From: Acidobacteriota bacterium
GTDB lineage: Bacteria; Actinomycetota; Acidimicrobiia; Acidimicrobiales; Palsa-688
Direction of reading: 5' to 3'
Assembly (NCBI GenBank): GCA_028876385.1
Contig: JAGWSF010000052.1
Location: 1 to 45,923, forward strand
Length of the DNA stretch: 45,923 nucleotides
The notes under the pieces are model-generated. The model saw only the letters and a list, made by a program, of their open reading frames with translations, was not told the origin of the DNA and did not search any database. Below, piece by piece: positions 24,026-32,999 of the stretch. A program made the translations under genes and the position numbers. How positions within the stretch are numbered: the first letter of the stretch is position 1; each line of letters opens with the position of its first letter.

Positions 24026-25669
24026 TCAGAATTCGACGGTCTGCCGTCCCGGCGCCCCGGCGGGAAGGGTGAGCGAGAAGGTCGCGCCCCCTCCCACGCG
24101 GTCGGTGGCCGTCAGTGATCCTTCCTGTTCCTCGGCCAGGCTCCTCGCCAGGTAGAGCCCCACTCCCATCCCCACTCCCTGGGGGGACGTCGTCCATCCC
24201 CGGTCGAAGATCCGTTCGACGCAGATGGGTGGCAGGCCGGGCCCCCGATCGCTGACCGAGACGACCACCCGGTCGCCCCGGTAGGCGGCGAGGATCTCGA
24301 CGGGGCTGCCGGGCGCATGCCGGCGGGCATTGTCCAAGAGGGTGGCGATCACCTCGTAGGTCTTCTCGGGGTTGGCCAGGACCACCACGTCCCTTGGTAT
24401 GTCCCAGTAGACGGAGGTGCCCTGAGCCTGCTGGGCGGTGACGAGCGGGGCGATCGTGTCACGCAGGACGAACGGACGGCGTCCCCCGTCCCACTCTCGG
24501 CTCACCAGGCGGCTGGCCCGCTCCAACTCCGACTTCAAGGCCCCCCCGAGATCGGCCTTCTGGGCCTCGGTGAGGGGCTTGCTCCCGTCGGTCACCAGCA
24601 AGTGGGTCGCCATGGTGATCGAGGTGAGAGCCGACTTCAGGTTGTGGATGGCCTCGTCGTGGGCCGTCGCCTCCCTCGTCCGCCGGGCCTCACTCCCCTT
24701 GAGAGCCCGGAGAGAGTCGGCCGCCAGGTCCCGGACCGTGGCGATGCTCTCCTGGAGGGAGAGGATGCACCCGAGTAGCGTCACCGAGATGGCCACCGTG
24801 CCGAGCACGGCGTTGGACAGGGTGCGGATCCCAGGATCGACGAAGACCAGCAGACCGATCCGGGCTTGGGCCAGGCAGAGCGCCGTGAAGCCGATCCATA
24901 TCTTGAGTGGTTGGCGCTCGGCCCGACCTATGTGGATGGCGGTCAGGCCCAGGGCCGCCCAGGCCAGCAGCAGGAGCAAACTTCCCGTGTCGCTGCTGGC
25001 GCTGTAGTTGCCGAGAAGTCCGTTTCCTGCCGGACGGGCAATCCCCCATCCGACGAGAGCGAGTAGAAGCGCGCCCACCCCGGCGTTCAGCGGCCACTGC
25101 GTTCGCTGATCCTCGTTGCGATTGACCACCGACAGCAGCAGGAACCCAAACGCCAGGACCAAGCTGACGTTGGCCGCCATGGAGAGCGACGAGCTTGGGC
25201 CATAGTTTCCGAAGCGGCTGACCACGACCAGCTTGTACACCCCGTACTCGACCAGGCCGGCGGCTGCCAGTGCGGAGGTCATCTCCCGGTTGGCCCAGGC
25301 CCGGAACACCGAGATGGCGGCCGCCCCCAGGGCCAGTTCGCCCGACAGCGCCCCGAGGATGGCCACCCCGGCCGTGGACGACGAGCGGGCGTGGGTCTCG
25401 CCGACGAGGACGTCGGTCAGCCCCAGCGCCAGCCAGATGGGGACGATCAGCGCGAGCACCACCACTGTCTGTGTAAAGCCGGTGCGGCTGGCCTTCGGAT
25501 CGCTGATCGCTCGGGCCAGGCTGGGTAGGCCGGGCTTCCGCCGGGGGCTGGGCGGGCAGGGGAGAGCTGTCAGAACCGTATGGATCTCGGAGGTCATAGG
25601 TTCCGGCCGCAGGGCTCCTTCGCGCTGCCTCACAGCCGGCCCCAGATACTTGTTCGCTTCTACCGTCAT
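24026..25669 (-). CDS. Membrane sensor histidine kinase
   Basis: A 547-residue protein with about eight hydrophobic segments between residues 65 and 305 (for example VVVLALIVPIWLALGL and VSLVLAFGFLLLSVV), resembling a MASE-like integral membrane sensor. A helical DHp segment follows with TAHDEAIHNLKSALTSI (likely phospho-acceptor H342), then the ATPase domain: N box LLDNARRHAPGS, G1 DRGPGLP, G2 GVGMGVGLYLAR and GGGATFSLTLP. All ATP-binding motifs are intact. No response regulator gene is adjacent, so it is an orphan kinase in this window. It sits between the HTH/kinase-like gene and the pilus operon and could serve either. ATG 25669 has GGGG upstream. Confidence 0.9.
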   Translation of the reverse strand: MTVEANKYLGPAVRQREGALRPEPMTSEIHTVLTALPCPPSPRRKPGLPSLARAISDPKASRTGFTQTVVVLALIVPIWLALGLTDVLVGETHARSSSTAGVAILGALSGELALGAAAISVFRAWANREMTSALAAAGLVEYGVYKLVVVSRFGNYGPSSSLSMAANVSLVLAFGFLLLSVVNRNEDQRTQWPLNAGVGALLLALVGWGIARPAGNGLLGNYSASSDTGSLLLLLAWAALGLTAIHIGRAERQPLKIWIGFTALCLAQARIGLLVFVDPGIRTLSNAVLGTVAISVTLLGCILSLQESIATVRDLAADSLRALKGSEARRTREATAHDEAIHNLKSALTSITMATHLLVTDGSKPLTEAQKADLGGALKSELERASRLVSREWDGGRRPFVLRDTIAPLVTAQQAQGTSVYWDIPRDVVVLANPEKTYEVIATLLDNARRHAPGSPVEILAAYRGDRVVVSVSDRGPGLPPICVERIFDRGWTTSPQGVGMGVGLYLARSLAEEQEGSLTATDRVGGGATFSLTLPAGAPGRQTVEF

Positions 25670-25945
25670 GCCCCAGCGCCCCCGGAATCAAAAAAATTGT
25701 CTCTCGGTGCGGGGTGAGAGTAGGCCCTTTCAGTGATCGGATCCATAGGAACGGGAGATAAATAGCTGGCCGTTCGACTCTATTTTTGAGCCATTGGGGT
25801 CGGAGTTGGCGCAGAATTGATCGCCGCTAGGGGGGCGAATGTGCAACCACCTTCACAGTTGCTAAGCCATCTACTGATCGCTGCTCGCTGGGACCAGCAC
25901 AGAAAGTGGCTCCGGCCGTGCCGTCGAAGGGGCGGAGGACCAACC
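25670..25945. other. Intergenic region between histidine kinase and pilus operon
   Basis: A relatively AT-rich gap between divergent genes. Both promoters must lie here or just beyond, but I could not find a -35/-10 pair I would defend. There is an A-run at 25689-25696 and a TAAATAG stretch near 25759. Confidence 0.45.
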
Positions 25946-26062
25946 ATGATCAAATACTCGTCGAGGTTCGCATATTTCCGGTTCGGGTCGCTCGAGGCGA
26001 GTCGAGCAGGTGCCGACACCTCGCTGTTTGAGTGCTGGGGAGCCGGTAGGCGATGCGTTTGA
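25946..26062 (+). CDS. Possible 38-residue leader peptide overlapping pilB
   Basis: ATG 25946 is preceded by GGAGG (25934-25938) at 7-base spacing, one of the better ribosome-binding sites in this stretch. It encodes MIKYSSRFAYFRFGSLEASR and 18 further residues, ending at TGA 26060-26062, ten bases inside the first possible pilB start. The composition (aromatic, basic) resembles no family I know. It could couple translation into pilB, or be spurious. Confidence 0.3.
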   Translation: MIKYSSRFAYFRFGSLEASRAGADTSLFECWGAGRRCV

Positions 26063-27870
26063 ACCGGCGCGCATCGCGAATGTCCGGTAAGGGTCAATCG
26101 GCCCGTGGCAACCTCCGGGAGGGTGCCGGAGTACTCAACCACCATGATGCGACCGGTACCGCCCCGACGAGCGAAGACCCTCCCACTAGAGAGGCGCCGA
26201 CCCGTCCCCTCGGCGAGCTACTGGTCGAACAGGGAGCCATAACACCGTCTCAGTTGGAGGAGTCACTCGGCAAGGCCGCGGACTCGAGCGCCAGACTGGG
26301 AGAAGTCCTCCTCGAGATGGGAGCGATAGACGAGAACCGCCTGACCGACACCCTCGCCCACCAGTTCGGGGTGGGAGTCGTCGACCTGAGCCGGATCGCG
26401 CCCGATCCCGAGATGACCGGACTGATCGACGAGGCCACCGCCCGCCGACTCTGCGCTCTCCCCCTGAGGAGAGTGGACGGAGTCACCGAGATCGTGGTGG
26501 GCGACATCCGCCGCGGCCTCGAAGAGGAGCTCGCAGGATTGATAGGAGGCCCGGTCCGGCTGCTGGCCGTACCGCCCAGCGCCGCCCGGCAGGCCATCGA
26601 CCGGTCCTTCCGGCTGCTGAGCGATGTGGACCGTATGGTCAGCGCCTTCGCCGCCACCGAATCCCATCGGGCGGTCGGCGGACGCACCCGGGACGGCCTC
26701 CTCACAGGCGAGTCACCTGTGGCCCAGGTGGTGACCATGCTGTTGACCCAAGCCCTTCGAGACCGGGCTTCGGACCTTCACATCGAGCCCAGCGACCAGA
26801 TGGTGAGAGTACGGGTCCGCATCGATGGCGCCCTCAACGACGTGAGGGAGCTCCCACTGCACATGGCGGCGCCGCTGGTGAGCCGGATCAAGATCCTGGC
26901 TGGTATGAACATCGTCGAGAGGCGGCGGGCCCAGGACGGCCAGTTCGCAGCCCACATCGACGGGCGGGAGGTGGACATGCGGGTCTCGACCATGGCCACG
27001 GTCTGGGGCGAGAAGTGTGTCATCCGGCTCCTCGACAAGTCCCGCTCCCTGCTGCGCCTCGACCAGCTCGGCATGCCCGAGGACACCCATGTGAGCTACT
27101 CCAAGATGGTCCATTCACCGTTCGGAATGGTCCTGTGCGCCGGCCCCACCGGGAGCGGGAAGACCACCACGCTGTATGCGACCATGACCGAGATCGACGA
27201 GCGCAGCCGCAATGTGGTCACCATTGAGGACCCGGTCGAGTACGTGTTCCCCTCGATCAATCAGATACAGACCAATGAGCAGGCCGGCATCACTTTCGCT
27301 GATGGACTCCGATCGATACTCCGCCAGGACCCCGACGTGATCCTCGTGGGGGAGATACGTGACCAGGACACCGCTCGCATCGCCGTACAGGCCGCCCTGA
27401 CCGGTCACTTCGTGATGTCCTCGCTGCACGCCACCGATTCGGTCGCCGCTCTGCACCGGTTCTTGGACATGGGGATCGAGGCCTTCCTCCTGTCGTCGTC
27501 GGTCCTCGGGGTGGTCGGCCAGAGACTGGTGCGACGTATGTGCCGTTCGTGCGCCGCGCCCTACCAGCCGTCGGCCGAGGAGATGGCCTTCTACACCGAG
27601 GGTGGCGGTCCACCCAAGGAGACCTTCTATCGGGGGAGGGGCTGCAACTTCTGCTCGGGCACCGGCTATCAGCACCGCATCGGGGTCTACGAGTTCCTAC
27701 ACCTGACACCCGAGATCCGTCGGCTCCTGGTGGGTTGGGCCACCCAGGAGGAACTGCGGCGGGTGGCCACCCAACAGGGGATGCGGACCCTGCGCACCGA
27801 GGGCCTGTCCCTGGTCCATCAGGACGTGACGACCATCTCCGAAGTTCTGCGGAGCATCTACTCCATCTAG
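26053..27870 (+). CDS. pilB: Type IV pilus assembly ATPase PilB (GspE family)
   Basis: A 605-residue extension ATPase. The N-terminal MshEN/GspE_N-type domain spans about residues 50-180 (LGELLVEQGAITPSQLEESL, LGEVLLEMGAIDENRL). The ATPase part has SDLHIEPSD, RVRIDGALNDV, Walker A GPTGSGKTTT (about 364-373), the Asp box EDPVEYVF, Walker B PDVILVGEIRD and the His box TGHFVMSSLHATDS. A C4 zinc module is visible as CRSC and CNFC. It powers pilin polymerisation from the cytosolic face together with PilC. Start is ATG 26053 with GGGGAG upstream; ATG 26080 is an alternative, since the first 50 residues are not conserved. It is first of the operon pilB-pilC-prepilins. Confidence 0.94.
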   Translation: MRLNRRASRMSGKGQSARGNLREGAGVLNHHDATGTAPTSEDPPTREAPTRPLGELLVEQGAITPSQLEESLGKAADSSARLGEVLLEMGAIDENRLTDTLAHQFGVGVVDLSRIAPDPEMTGLIDEATARRLCALPLRRVDGVTEIVVGDIRRGLEEELAGLIGGPVRLLAVPPSAARQAIDRSFRLLSDVDRMVSAFAATESHRAVGGRTRDGLLTGESPVAQVVTMLLTQALRDRASDLHIEPSDQMVRVRVRIDGALNDVRELPLHMAAPLVSRIKILAGMNIVERRRAQDGQFAAHIDGREVDMRVSTMATVWGEKCVIRLLDKSRSLLRLDQLGMPEDTHVSYSKMVHSPFGMVLCAGPTGSGKTTTLYATMTEIDERSRNVVTIEDPVEYVFPSINQIQTNEQAGITFADGLRSILRQDPDVILVGEIRDQDTARIAVQAALTGHFVMSSLHATDSVAALHRFLDMGIEAFLLSSSVLGVVGQRLVRRMCRSCAAPYQPSAEEMAFYTEGGGPPKETFYRGRGCNFCSGTGYQHRIGVYEFLHLTPEIRRLLVGWATQEELRRVATQQGMRTLRTEGLSLVHQDVTTISEVLRSIYSI

Positions 27871-27884
27871 CCGAAGGTAAGAGC

Positions 27885-29093
27885 ATGCCCAGGTACAAGT
27901 TCAGTGCGGTGGCGGCCGATGGATCGCTGGTGAGCGGGGTAGAGCGATCCAAGGATGTGACCGAGGCGCGCGCCCAACTAGTGGCCCGCCAGTTGCAGCC
28001 CTTCACGGTTGTGCCGAAGAAGAGCATCCTTGACTTCGAGATCACCCCGAAGAAGGTCAAGAAGCGCTACCTGATGCACTTCTGCCGGCAACTGGCCGTC
28101 TTCGCCCGGTCGGGGGTGTCGCTCATAGAGGCGCTCCACATCCTGTCGGAGGAGTCCCCGGACCGGCTGATGGGGAAGGCTCTGAGGGAGGTGAGGGTGG
28201 CCCTCGAAAGCGGCTCGACATTCGCCGGTGCGGCGGCGCAGCACTCGGAGCTGTTCCCCGGCTACACGGTGGAGGTCCTCCAGACCGCCGAGTTGACCGG
28301 GCGGCTCGACGATGTGCTTGACCAACTGGGGGACTACCTCGATCGGGAGCTGGAGACCGAGCACAAGATCCGCTCGGCCCTGGCTTACCCCTCGATCGTG
28401 GTGCTGCTGGCCATAGCCGTCTCCGCCACGCTCGTGGTGTACGTCCTGCCCAAGTTCAGAGGATTCTTCAAGACACTCAATGCCAAGCTGCCTCTCGCCA
28501 CTCGGATCCTGTTGGCGTTCGCCAACTGGATCGGACGTTGGGGAGCCCCGCTGGTCGCCACGTTGGTCGTTTCCGTGCTCGCCCTGGCTCTTCTGCTGCG
28601 CACCAGCCGGGGGCGTGGCTGGCGCGACCAGGTGCTGCTGCGCGTTCCGGTGATCGGGGATCTCATCTACACCTCGATCGTGGAGCGGTTCTGCCGACTG
28701 CTGGCGTCGATGACCGCCGCTGGGGTATCGCTGCCCGAGGCCCTCGCGGTCACGACCGCGGCCACGAACAACGTGGTATTCCGCCAGCGCCTGGCCCTGG
28801 CCCGGGCCGCCATGCTGCGCGGTGAGGGCCTGGCTGTCCCGCTCGGGGAGACCGGCCTCTTCCCCGGGGCGGCCAGGCAGATGTTCACCGTGGGGGAGAG
28901 CACCGGGAGCCTCGACGATCAGCTCCAGGCCGCAGCCAGCTACTTCGACCGGGAACTGGATTACAAGCTGAAGCGCTTCACGACCCTGATCGAGCCAGCG
29001 GTGATCATGGCCGTAGGACTGATCGTGGGGTTCGTGGCCATCGCCTTGATCTCGGCCATGTACGGTATCTTCCGGCAGGTCAAGGCGGGCTGA
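27885..29093 (+). CDS. pilC: Type IV pilus platform protein PilC (GspF family)
   Basis: A 402-residue inner-membrane platform protein of normal length. It begins MPRYKFSAVAADGSLVSG and has the two repeated GspF domains: FCRQLAVFARSGVSLIEALHIL with PGYTVEVLQTAELTGRLDDVLDQL, then FCRLLASMTAAGVSLPEALAV with RQMFTVGESTGSLDDQLQA. Three membrane helices are visible (SIVVLLAIAVSATLVVYVLP, APLVATLVVSVLALALLL and the C-terminal AVIMAVGLIVGFVAIALISAMY). ATG 27885 follows AAGG, 14 bases after the pilB stop. It connects the PilB/PilT motors to the growing pilus. Confidence 0.95.
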   Translation: MPRYKFSAVAADGSLVSGVERSKDVTEARAQLVARQLQPFTVVPKKSILDFEITPKKVKKRYLMHFCRQLAVFARSGVSLIEALHILSEESPDRLMGKALREVRVALESGSTFAGAAAQHSELFPGYTVEVLQTAELTGRLDDVLDQLGDYLDRELETEHKIRSALAYPSIVVLLAIAVSATLVVYVLPKFRGFFKTLNAKLPLATRILLAFANWIGRWGAPLVATLVVSVLALALLLRTSRGRGWRDQVLLRVPVIGDLIYTSIVERFCRLLASMTAAGVSLPEALAVTTAATNNVVFRQRLALARAAMLRGEGLAVPLGETGLFPGAARQMFTVGESTGSLDDQLQAAASYFDRELDYKLKRFTTLIEPAVIMAVGLIVGFVAIALISAMYGIFRQVKAG

Positions 29094-29096
29094 ACC

Positions 29097-29804
29097 GTGA
29101 GTGGCGTAGCGCGTCGAGGGGCCCGGCCACGGGAGGCGGGCTTCACCCTGGTGGAGCTACTCGTAGTGCTGGTCGTGCTACCCATGGTGGTCGGCGCCGT
29201 TACCGATGTGATCATCACTGCGGTCCGCAACGACGTCGTCGTCTCCGGCCGCCTATCGGTGACTCAGGCCGCTCAGGTGTTGAGTTCCTACTTCTACCGA
29301 GACGTGACCAGCGCCACCTACGTCACCACCGACACGGCAGAGGCGTGCGGGAACCCGAACACCACGGTTGAGGGCTACACCCTCACCACCCCGGCGCTGT
29401 CGCTGGGCCTGTCCGGCAACGGCGCCTCTACGGTCGTGACTTACTGGCTGGACCCGATGGCTGCGGCCCAGAGTTCGGCCGCGGTCGTGCGCATCACCTG
29501 TGGGGTCGGCTCTCCCCGCGTCTTCGAGGACCCGGACGGATCGAACACCTACTACTCGACCGTTCAAAGCGTCGTGGTGGCCCCCCTCGGCGAGGGCACC
29601 TTCGGCTATCTGGACGCCTCCGTCGATGGGCAGGACGTGACGCAGGGTTGGACTGGCACCGTGCCGGGGCAGATCGTATCCCTGAGCGCCGGCCACCAGG
29701 CCGGGGCGGGGCAGGGCTCCGACATGCAGATCGCCCTGGTGGCGGCGACCACGACGGGACCGGTCACGACCACGACGGGACCGGAATCGAGGCCCGGGAC
29801 ATGA
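29097..29804 (+). CDS. Minor pilin / prepilin-like protein 1
   Basis: A 235-residue protein starting at GTG 29097, 3 bases after pilC. It has a class III (type IV pilin) signal: REAG^FTLVELLVVLVVLPMVVGAV, with predicted cleavage after G15 and the conserved Glu at mature position 5 (E20). A globular domain follows with two cysteines (EACGNPN and RITCGVG) that may pair. The C terminus is Thr-rich and contains a TTTGPVTTTTGP repeat encoded by a short DNA duplication (about 29748-29782). It is likely a minor pilin needed for pilus priming. The stop overlaps the next start (ATGA). Confidence 0.85.
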   Translation: MSGVARRGARPREAGFTLVELLVVLVVLPMVVGAVTDVIITAVRNDVVVSGRLSVTQAAQVLSSYFYRDVTSATYVTTDTAEACGNPNTTVEGYTLTTPALSLGLSGNGASTVVTYWLDPMAAAQSSAAVVRITCGVGSPRVFEDPDGSNTYYSTVQSVVVAPLGEGTFGYLDASVDGQDVTQGWTGTVPGQIVSLSAGHQAGAGQGSDMQIALVAATTTGPVTTTTGPESRPGT

Positions 29805-30859
29805 CCGAGGAGCGGGGTGACACCCTGGTGGAGATCCTGATGGCTCTGGCCTTGCTCGGCATCGTCGTTGCCGCCATCGCCGGTTCCCTGATCGGGTCGG
29901 CGGCGGCGTCGACCACGGCCAAGGACACGGCCGCCCTCGACGCCGTGCTGCGGGGCTTCGCGGCGTCGATGCAGGCCGAGGTGGGCACCTCCGCGACGTT
30001 CCGCGATTGCGCCACTGCCGACACCGGTGGGTCTCCCTACCAGGTGGTCAGCGTCCCCAACCCGGCCCAGGGCCCGTCGGGGACTCTCGTCACCGTGTTC
30101 ATCACCGGCCTGAACCCGGGAGGGCCGGTGTCAGTAGAGGATACGACCCCGGGCGCCATCCCGCCTGCTCGGTCAACCTTCCCGGTGGATGGTCAAGGCG
30201 ACGCCACCCTGACCTTCCGGGTGCGGGGTCCGATCGGCTCCCACGTGCTCCAGTTCACCAACGGCCAGACGACGCTGAGCCAGAGCCAGAACTTCACGGT
30301 GACCAGTAGCGGAGCGGCGTCGGCCGACCTGGCCGGGTTCGGGCTGCAGGTGACCGATCTCCAATGGTGGACCGGACCTGCGGGCGATTCCTGGACAGAA
30401 GCGGTCGACCCACCGACCGGCGGCTGCCCATCCAACGGTCTCCAACTCGTCACCATCCTGGGATGGAGCCCCGGGGGGGTCCACGATTGGCTGACCTTCA
30501 CGATCTACAGCCGGGATGGCGTTGCCCCCTCCCTGCCCGCGTCCCCGATCGTCGTGCCGGCCGGCGGCTCCGCCATCATCCGGGCCGGTGGCTCTCCCAC
30601 CCCCACCTTCGCCTTCGCCCCATGTGGTGGTACCGGACCCGGTATCACCGCCGCTGACAATCTCGACGGCACCGCCACCATAAGCACCCAGCGGTCCCCA
30701 GACGGCACTCCGCCCGGAACCTACAAGCTGTGTGTCACCGCAACCAACGGTGTCTCGCCCGCTGCTAGCGCGACACTGACCCTCGTGGTGCCGGCGGCCG
30801 GCCAGACAGCAGGAAGCGACAGTGCGTCGACAGAGACGACCGACCATGTCTCAGGATGA
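29801..30859 (+). CDS. Minor pilin / prepilin-like protein 2, large
   Basis: A 352-residue protein; ATG 29801 overlaps the previous stop (ATGA). A short prepilin leader MTEERG^DTLVEILMALALLGIVVAAIAGSL gives cleavage after G6 with Glu at mature position 5. The +1 residue is Asp rather than Phe or Met, which is unusual. After the helix come Cys-containing beta-rich segments: about residues 85-170 resemble an Ig-like fold (GPSGTLVTVFITGLNPGGPVSV, DGQGDATLTFRVRG) and the C-terminal 90 residues another (SPIVVPAGGSAIIRAGG, GTYKLCVTATNGVSPAASATLTL). Such a large minor pilin may sit at the tip and bind a surface or ligand; that is inference. It overlaps the next gene by 14 bases. Confidence 0.82.
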   Translation: MTEERGDTLVEILMALALLGIVVAAIAGSLIGSAAASTTAKDTAALDAVLRGFAASMQAEVGTSATFRDCATADTGGSPYQVVSVPNPAQGPSGTLVTVFITGLNPGGPVSVEDTTPGAIPPARSTFPVDGQGDATLTFRVRGPIGSHVLQFTNGQTTLSQSQNFTVTSSGAASADLAGFGLQVTDLQWWTGPAGDSWTEAVDPPTGGCPSNGLQLVTILGWSPGGVHDWLTFTIYSRDGVAPSLPASPIVVPAGGSAIIRAGGSPTPTFAFAPCGGTGPGITAADNLDGTATISTQRSPDGTPPGTYKLCVTATNGVSPAASATLTLVVPAAGQTAGSDSASTETTDHVSG

Positions 30860-31361
30860 ACACCGCCGTCCGGTCACGCCGACTGGCGAGTCGGGGGCGA
30901 CCCTCATTCTGGTGATGGTGCTCCTACTCGGGGTGAGCGTGCTGACGGTGAGTCTCACGGGCATCACCACCGACACCATCCGCAGCTCGGCGAGCGTCAC
31001 CGCACAGCGCACCCACGACTACCTCCTCGAAGTCGCCGCCACCACCGAACTCAATCAGGTCCGCTACACCAGCGATCCTTCCGCCTGCGCCACCCTCAGC
31101 TTCCCCGTACAGCCACACCTTCCCCGGGGGTACCCACGTGTCGAAGGCCAGACGGTAACCGCGACCTGTATCGAGCGCGCCGTTCAGTCAGGGCGACAGG
31201 TCACGGTGGGAGCCTGCGTGGGCAATACCTGCTCGGTACCGTCCCTGACCGTCGTTGCCAACGTGACCGACGGGCCACGGTGCGGGCAGGAGGGACCGGG
31301 ACAAACCAACCAGTGCGGCACCGCACTTGCCATCACATCGTGGAACCTCACCGGCAGTTGA
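30846..31361 (+). CDS. PilX-like minor pilus protein
   Basis: A 171-residue protein starting at ATG 30846 inside the end of the preceding gene. The N terminus has TGESG^ATLILVMVLLLGVSVLTVSLTGI: a prepilin-like hydrophobic helix after a Gly, but without the Glu at position 5, as is typical of PilX/GspK-like components. Six cysteines lie in the extracellular part (SACATL, ATCIER, GACVGNTC, PRCGQEG, NQCGTAL), suggesting disulfides. It is likely a minor component of the pilus tip or initiation complex. It closes the tightly overlapping part of the operon; the major pilin follows after 107 bases. Confidence 0.78.
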   Translation: MSQDEHRRPVTPTGESGATLILVMVLLLGVSVLTVSLTGITTDTIRSSASVTAQRTHDYLLEVAATTELNQVRYTSDPSACATLSFPVQPHLPRGYPRVEGQTVTATCIERAVQSGRQVTVGACVGNTCSVPSLTVVANVTDGPRCGQEGPGQTNQCGTALAITSWNLTGS

Positions 31362-31377
31362 GCAGAAGACAACCCAT

Positions 31378-31405
31378 TTGTCAGCACGTTGTTTGATGCT
31401 AGGGA
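31378..31405 (+). promoter_or_regulatory. Candidate promoter before the major pilin
   Basis: TTGTCA (31378-31383), 16 bases, TAGGGA (31400-31405), within the 107-base gap before the major pilin gene. The -10 match is modest. A separate promoter would make sense because the major pilin is needed in excess. Confidence 0.3.
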
Positions 31406-31468
31406 CACCAATGAGATACGGCTGTCAGGCTACGCCCCGAAACGTTTGCTACACAGAGAGGGTGGGAC

Positions 31469-31996
31469 ATGGTAATCAACCCGTGCAGCACCAGCAGTAA
31501 TCAATCCGACCCAAGGGACTCGGACGACGACGATGGCTTCACTCTCATCGAGTTGCTGATCGTGGTCGTGATACTCGGAATCCTGGCCGCCATCGTGGTC
31601 TTCGCAGTGCAGAACCTGAGCGGCCAGAGCGCCCAATCGGCCTGCCAGTCCGACGTACGCACGGTGGAGAGCGCAGCTGAGCTCTACCGGGCCCAGACCG
31701 GAGCCTACCCCGGCGCTCAGCTCAACCCTGGGGCCAATCCCTCGGTGTCAGGCAAGACGGTTACTGGCAAAGGCGGTCTCGATGCCGGTGATCAGGCGTT
31801 GATGGGTACCGTAGCCTTCCCGAACACCACCTATGGGCCGTGGTTGAAGGAAGCGCCGCTCAACGCCAACCACTATGCCGTGGTCATATCCGACGACGGG
31901 AAGGGGACCATCTCGGTGTACACACCGGACGGTTCGGCCCAGATCCCGCCGGCCAATGCCACCAACAGCGCCGCCGACTGCAGCGCCGTGAGCTGA
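31469..31996 (+). CDS. pilA: Type IV major pilin
   Basis: A 175-residue prepilin. The leader is long and acidic (SDPRDSDDDDG), with cleavage after G23, then FTLIELLIVVVILGILAAIVVFAVQNL with Glu at mature position 5 (E28), the textbook pilin helix. The globular part includes VRTVESAAELYRAQTGAYPG, usual for GspG/PilA-like pilins, and a C59...C171 pair that could form the C-terminal disulfide loop. It is the likely structural subunit of the fibre. ATG 31469 has a strong GAGGGTGGG Shine-Dalgarno. It is the last plus-strand gene of the pilus locus. No prepilin peptidase (PilD) or PilM/N/O genes are in the window. Confidence 0.93.
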   Translation: MVINPCSTSSNQSDPRDSDDDDGFTLIELLIVVVILGILAAIVVFAVQNLSGQSAQSACQSDVRTVESAAELYRAQTGAYPGAQLNPGANPSVSGKTVTGKGGLDAGDQALMGTVAFPNTTYGPWLKEAPLNANHYAVVISDDGKGTISVYTPDGSAQIPPANATNSAADCSAVS

Positions 31997-32151
31997 TGGG
32001 ATGGTGTAGGGACCGAGCGGCGACGGTTGGCCCGGAGTTGTTCGGGTCGTGCCGGACCGGTGATTATCCCGGTGCATGATTGAAGCATCACCACCTGATG
32101 CGTCCGGTCCGCCATGCGGGAAGCAGATGTATCAGTCGATCGGCCGCCCTA

Positions 32152-32200
32152 CGCCGGACCAGGGGGCAGACGTCCCGATCATTTCGGGACGGGTCCGGCG
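32152..32200. terminator. Nested hairpin between convergent pilin and DUF429 genes
   Basis: The outer stem CGCCGGACC (32152-32160) pairs with GGTCCGGCG (32192-32200). The inner stem CGTCCCGA (32171-32178) pairs with TCGGGACG (32184-32191) around a 5-base loop. All 17 pairs are perfect, with a 10-base bulge on the 5' side. Likely the terminator of the pilin transcript, or of both convergent transcripts. Confidence 0.5.
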
Positions 32201-32258
32201 GGGGGCGCCGATTGAGGTCAGGGTGCGGACTGCTGAGAGCGGCGGCCCCGCCGGCACT

Positions 32259-32987
32259 TCAGCACACGATGTCCATCCGTACTCCCTCTTCATCCCACAT
32301 CGGCGGGTCGGACATCCGGGTGATGGCTCGAGCGACTATGCGCCGGGCCGTCCACAGATCGGCTAGGGCGTCGAGGAGCTTGGTCTCGCGAACCGAGCGG
32401 GGCCGGTTCGCGATCACCCTCTCGCAGCCCGGAAGGTTCTGGGTCAGGAGTTCCAGCCGGGCCCCCCGACCGTGGGTACTGCGTCGGGGGAAGGGGATGG
32501 GATCGCCCCCGTTCATCTCCGCGAAGGCGAGTTCGGGGTGTACCTCCCACACGACCTGCTGACGCCAGGACTGCACCTCGCGGGCGACCTCGACAGCTCG
32601 TCGGAGGGCCGCCCAGCCGACGACGTCGAGGGAAGGATCGAGGGCCTTGGCCTGCTCGTAAGAGGCCACCCCGAGCAGGGCGCGCGAGGGGGCCCGCACC
32701 ACTGCGTTGGCCCGAGGCCCGAGCCGGCGCCGGGCGGCCATATCGCACAACCGCATCTGCCCGGGTTGGGCGAGCAACCCGACCGGGGAGTGCAGGGCGA
32801 CGATCTCGGGCGCCGGCCGGTAGTCGAGGACGTCAGCGAGGCTCGGGAGCAGGAAGGCGGGCTGGGGGGCGAGGTTTATCCCCTGCAGGTGGCCGGGCAC
32901 GACCAGCCAGCCTCCCGGAGCCGGCTCCACCCCCATCAGAAGCCGGTAGGGCAGCGCCGATCGGGTCCGGACGGGGGCGGGCCCCAT
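32259..32987 (-). CDS. DUF429 family protein with altered acidic positions
   Basis: A 242-residue protein matching the DUF429 family (RNase-H-like fold, predicted nuclease): MGVEPAPGGWLVVPG, IVALHSPVGLL, RLCDMAARRRLG, APSRALLGVASYEQAKAL and VVWEVHPELAFAEMNGG. In typical members the first strand has GxD and the second xxIDxPxGL. Here these acids are E21 and H66, so metal-dependent catalysis may be lost or changed. The gene starts 12 bases after pilT on the same strand and so is probably cotranscribed with it. Its role is unknown; the operon position suggests a link to pilus function or simple hitch-hiking. Confidence 0.72.
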   Translation of the reverse strand: MGPAPVRTRSALPYRLLMGVEPAPGGWLVVPGHLQGINLAPQPAFLLPSLADVLDYRPAPEIVALHSPVGLLAQPGQMRLCDMAARRRLGPRANAVVRAPSRALLGVASYEQAKALDPSLDVVGWAALRRAVEVAREVQSWRQQVVWEVHPELAFAEMNGGDPIPFPRRSTHGRGARLELLTQNLPGCERVIANRPRSVRETKLLDALADLWTARRIVARAITRMSDPPMWDEEGVRMDIVC

Positions 32988-32999
32988 GGTCAGTACACC

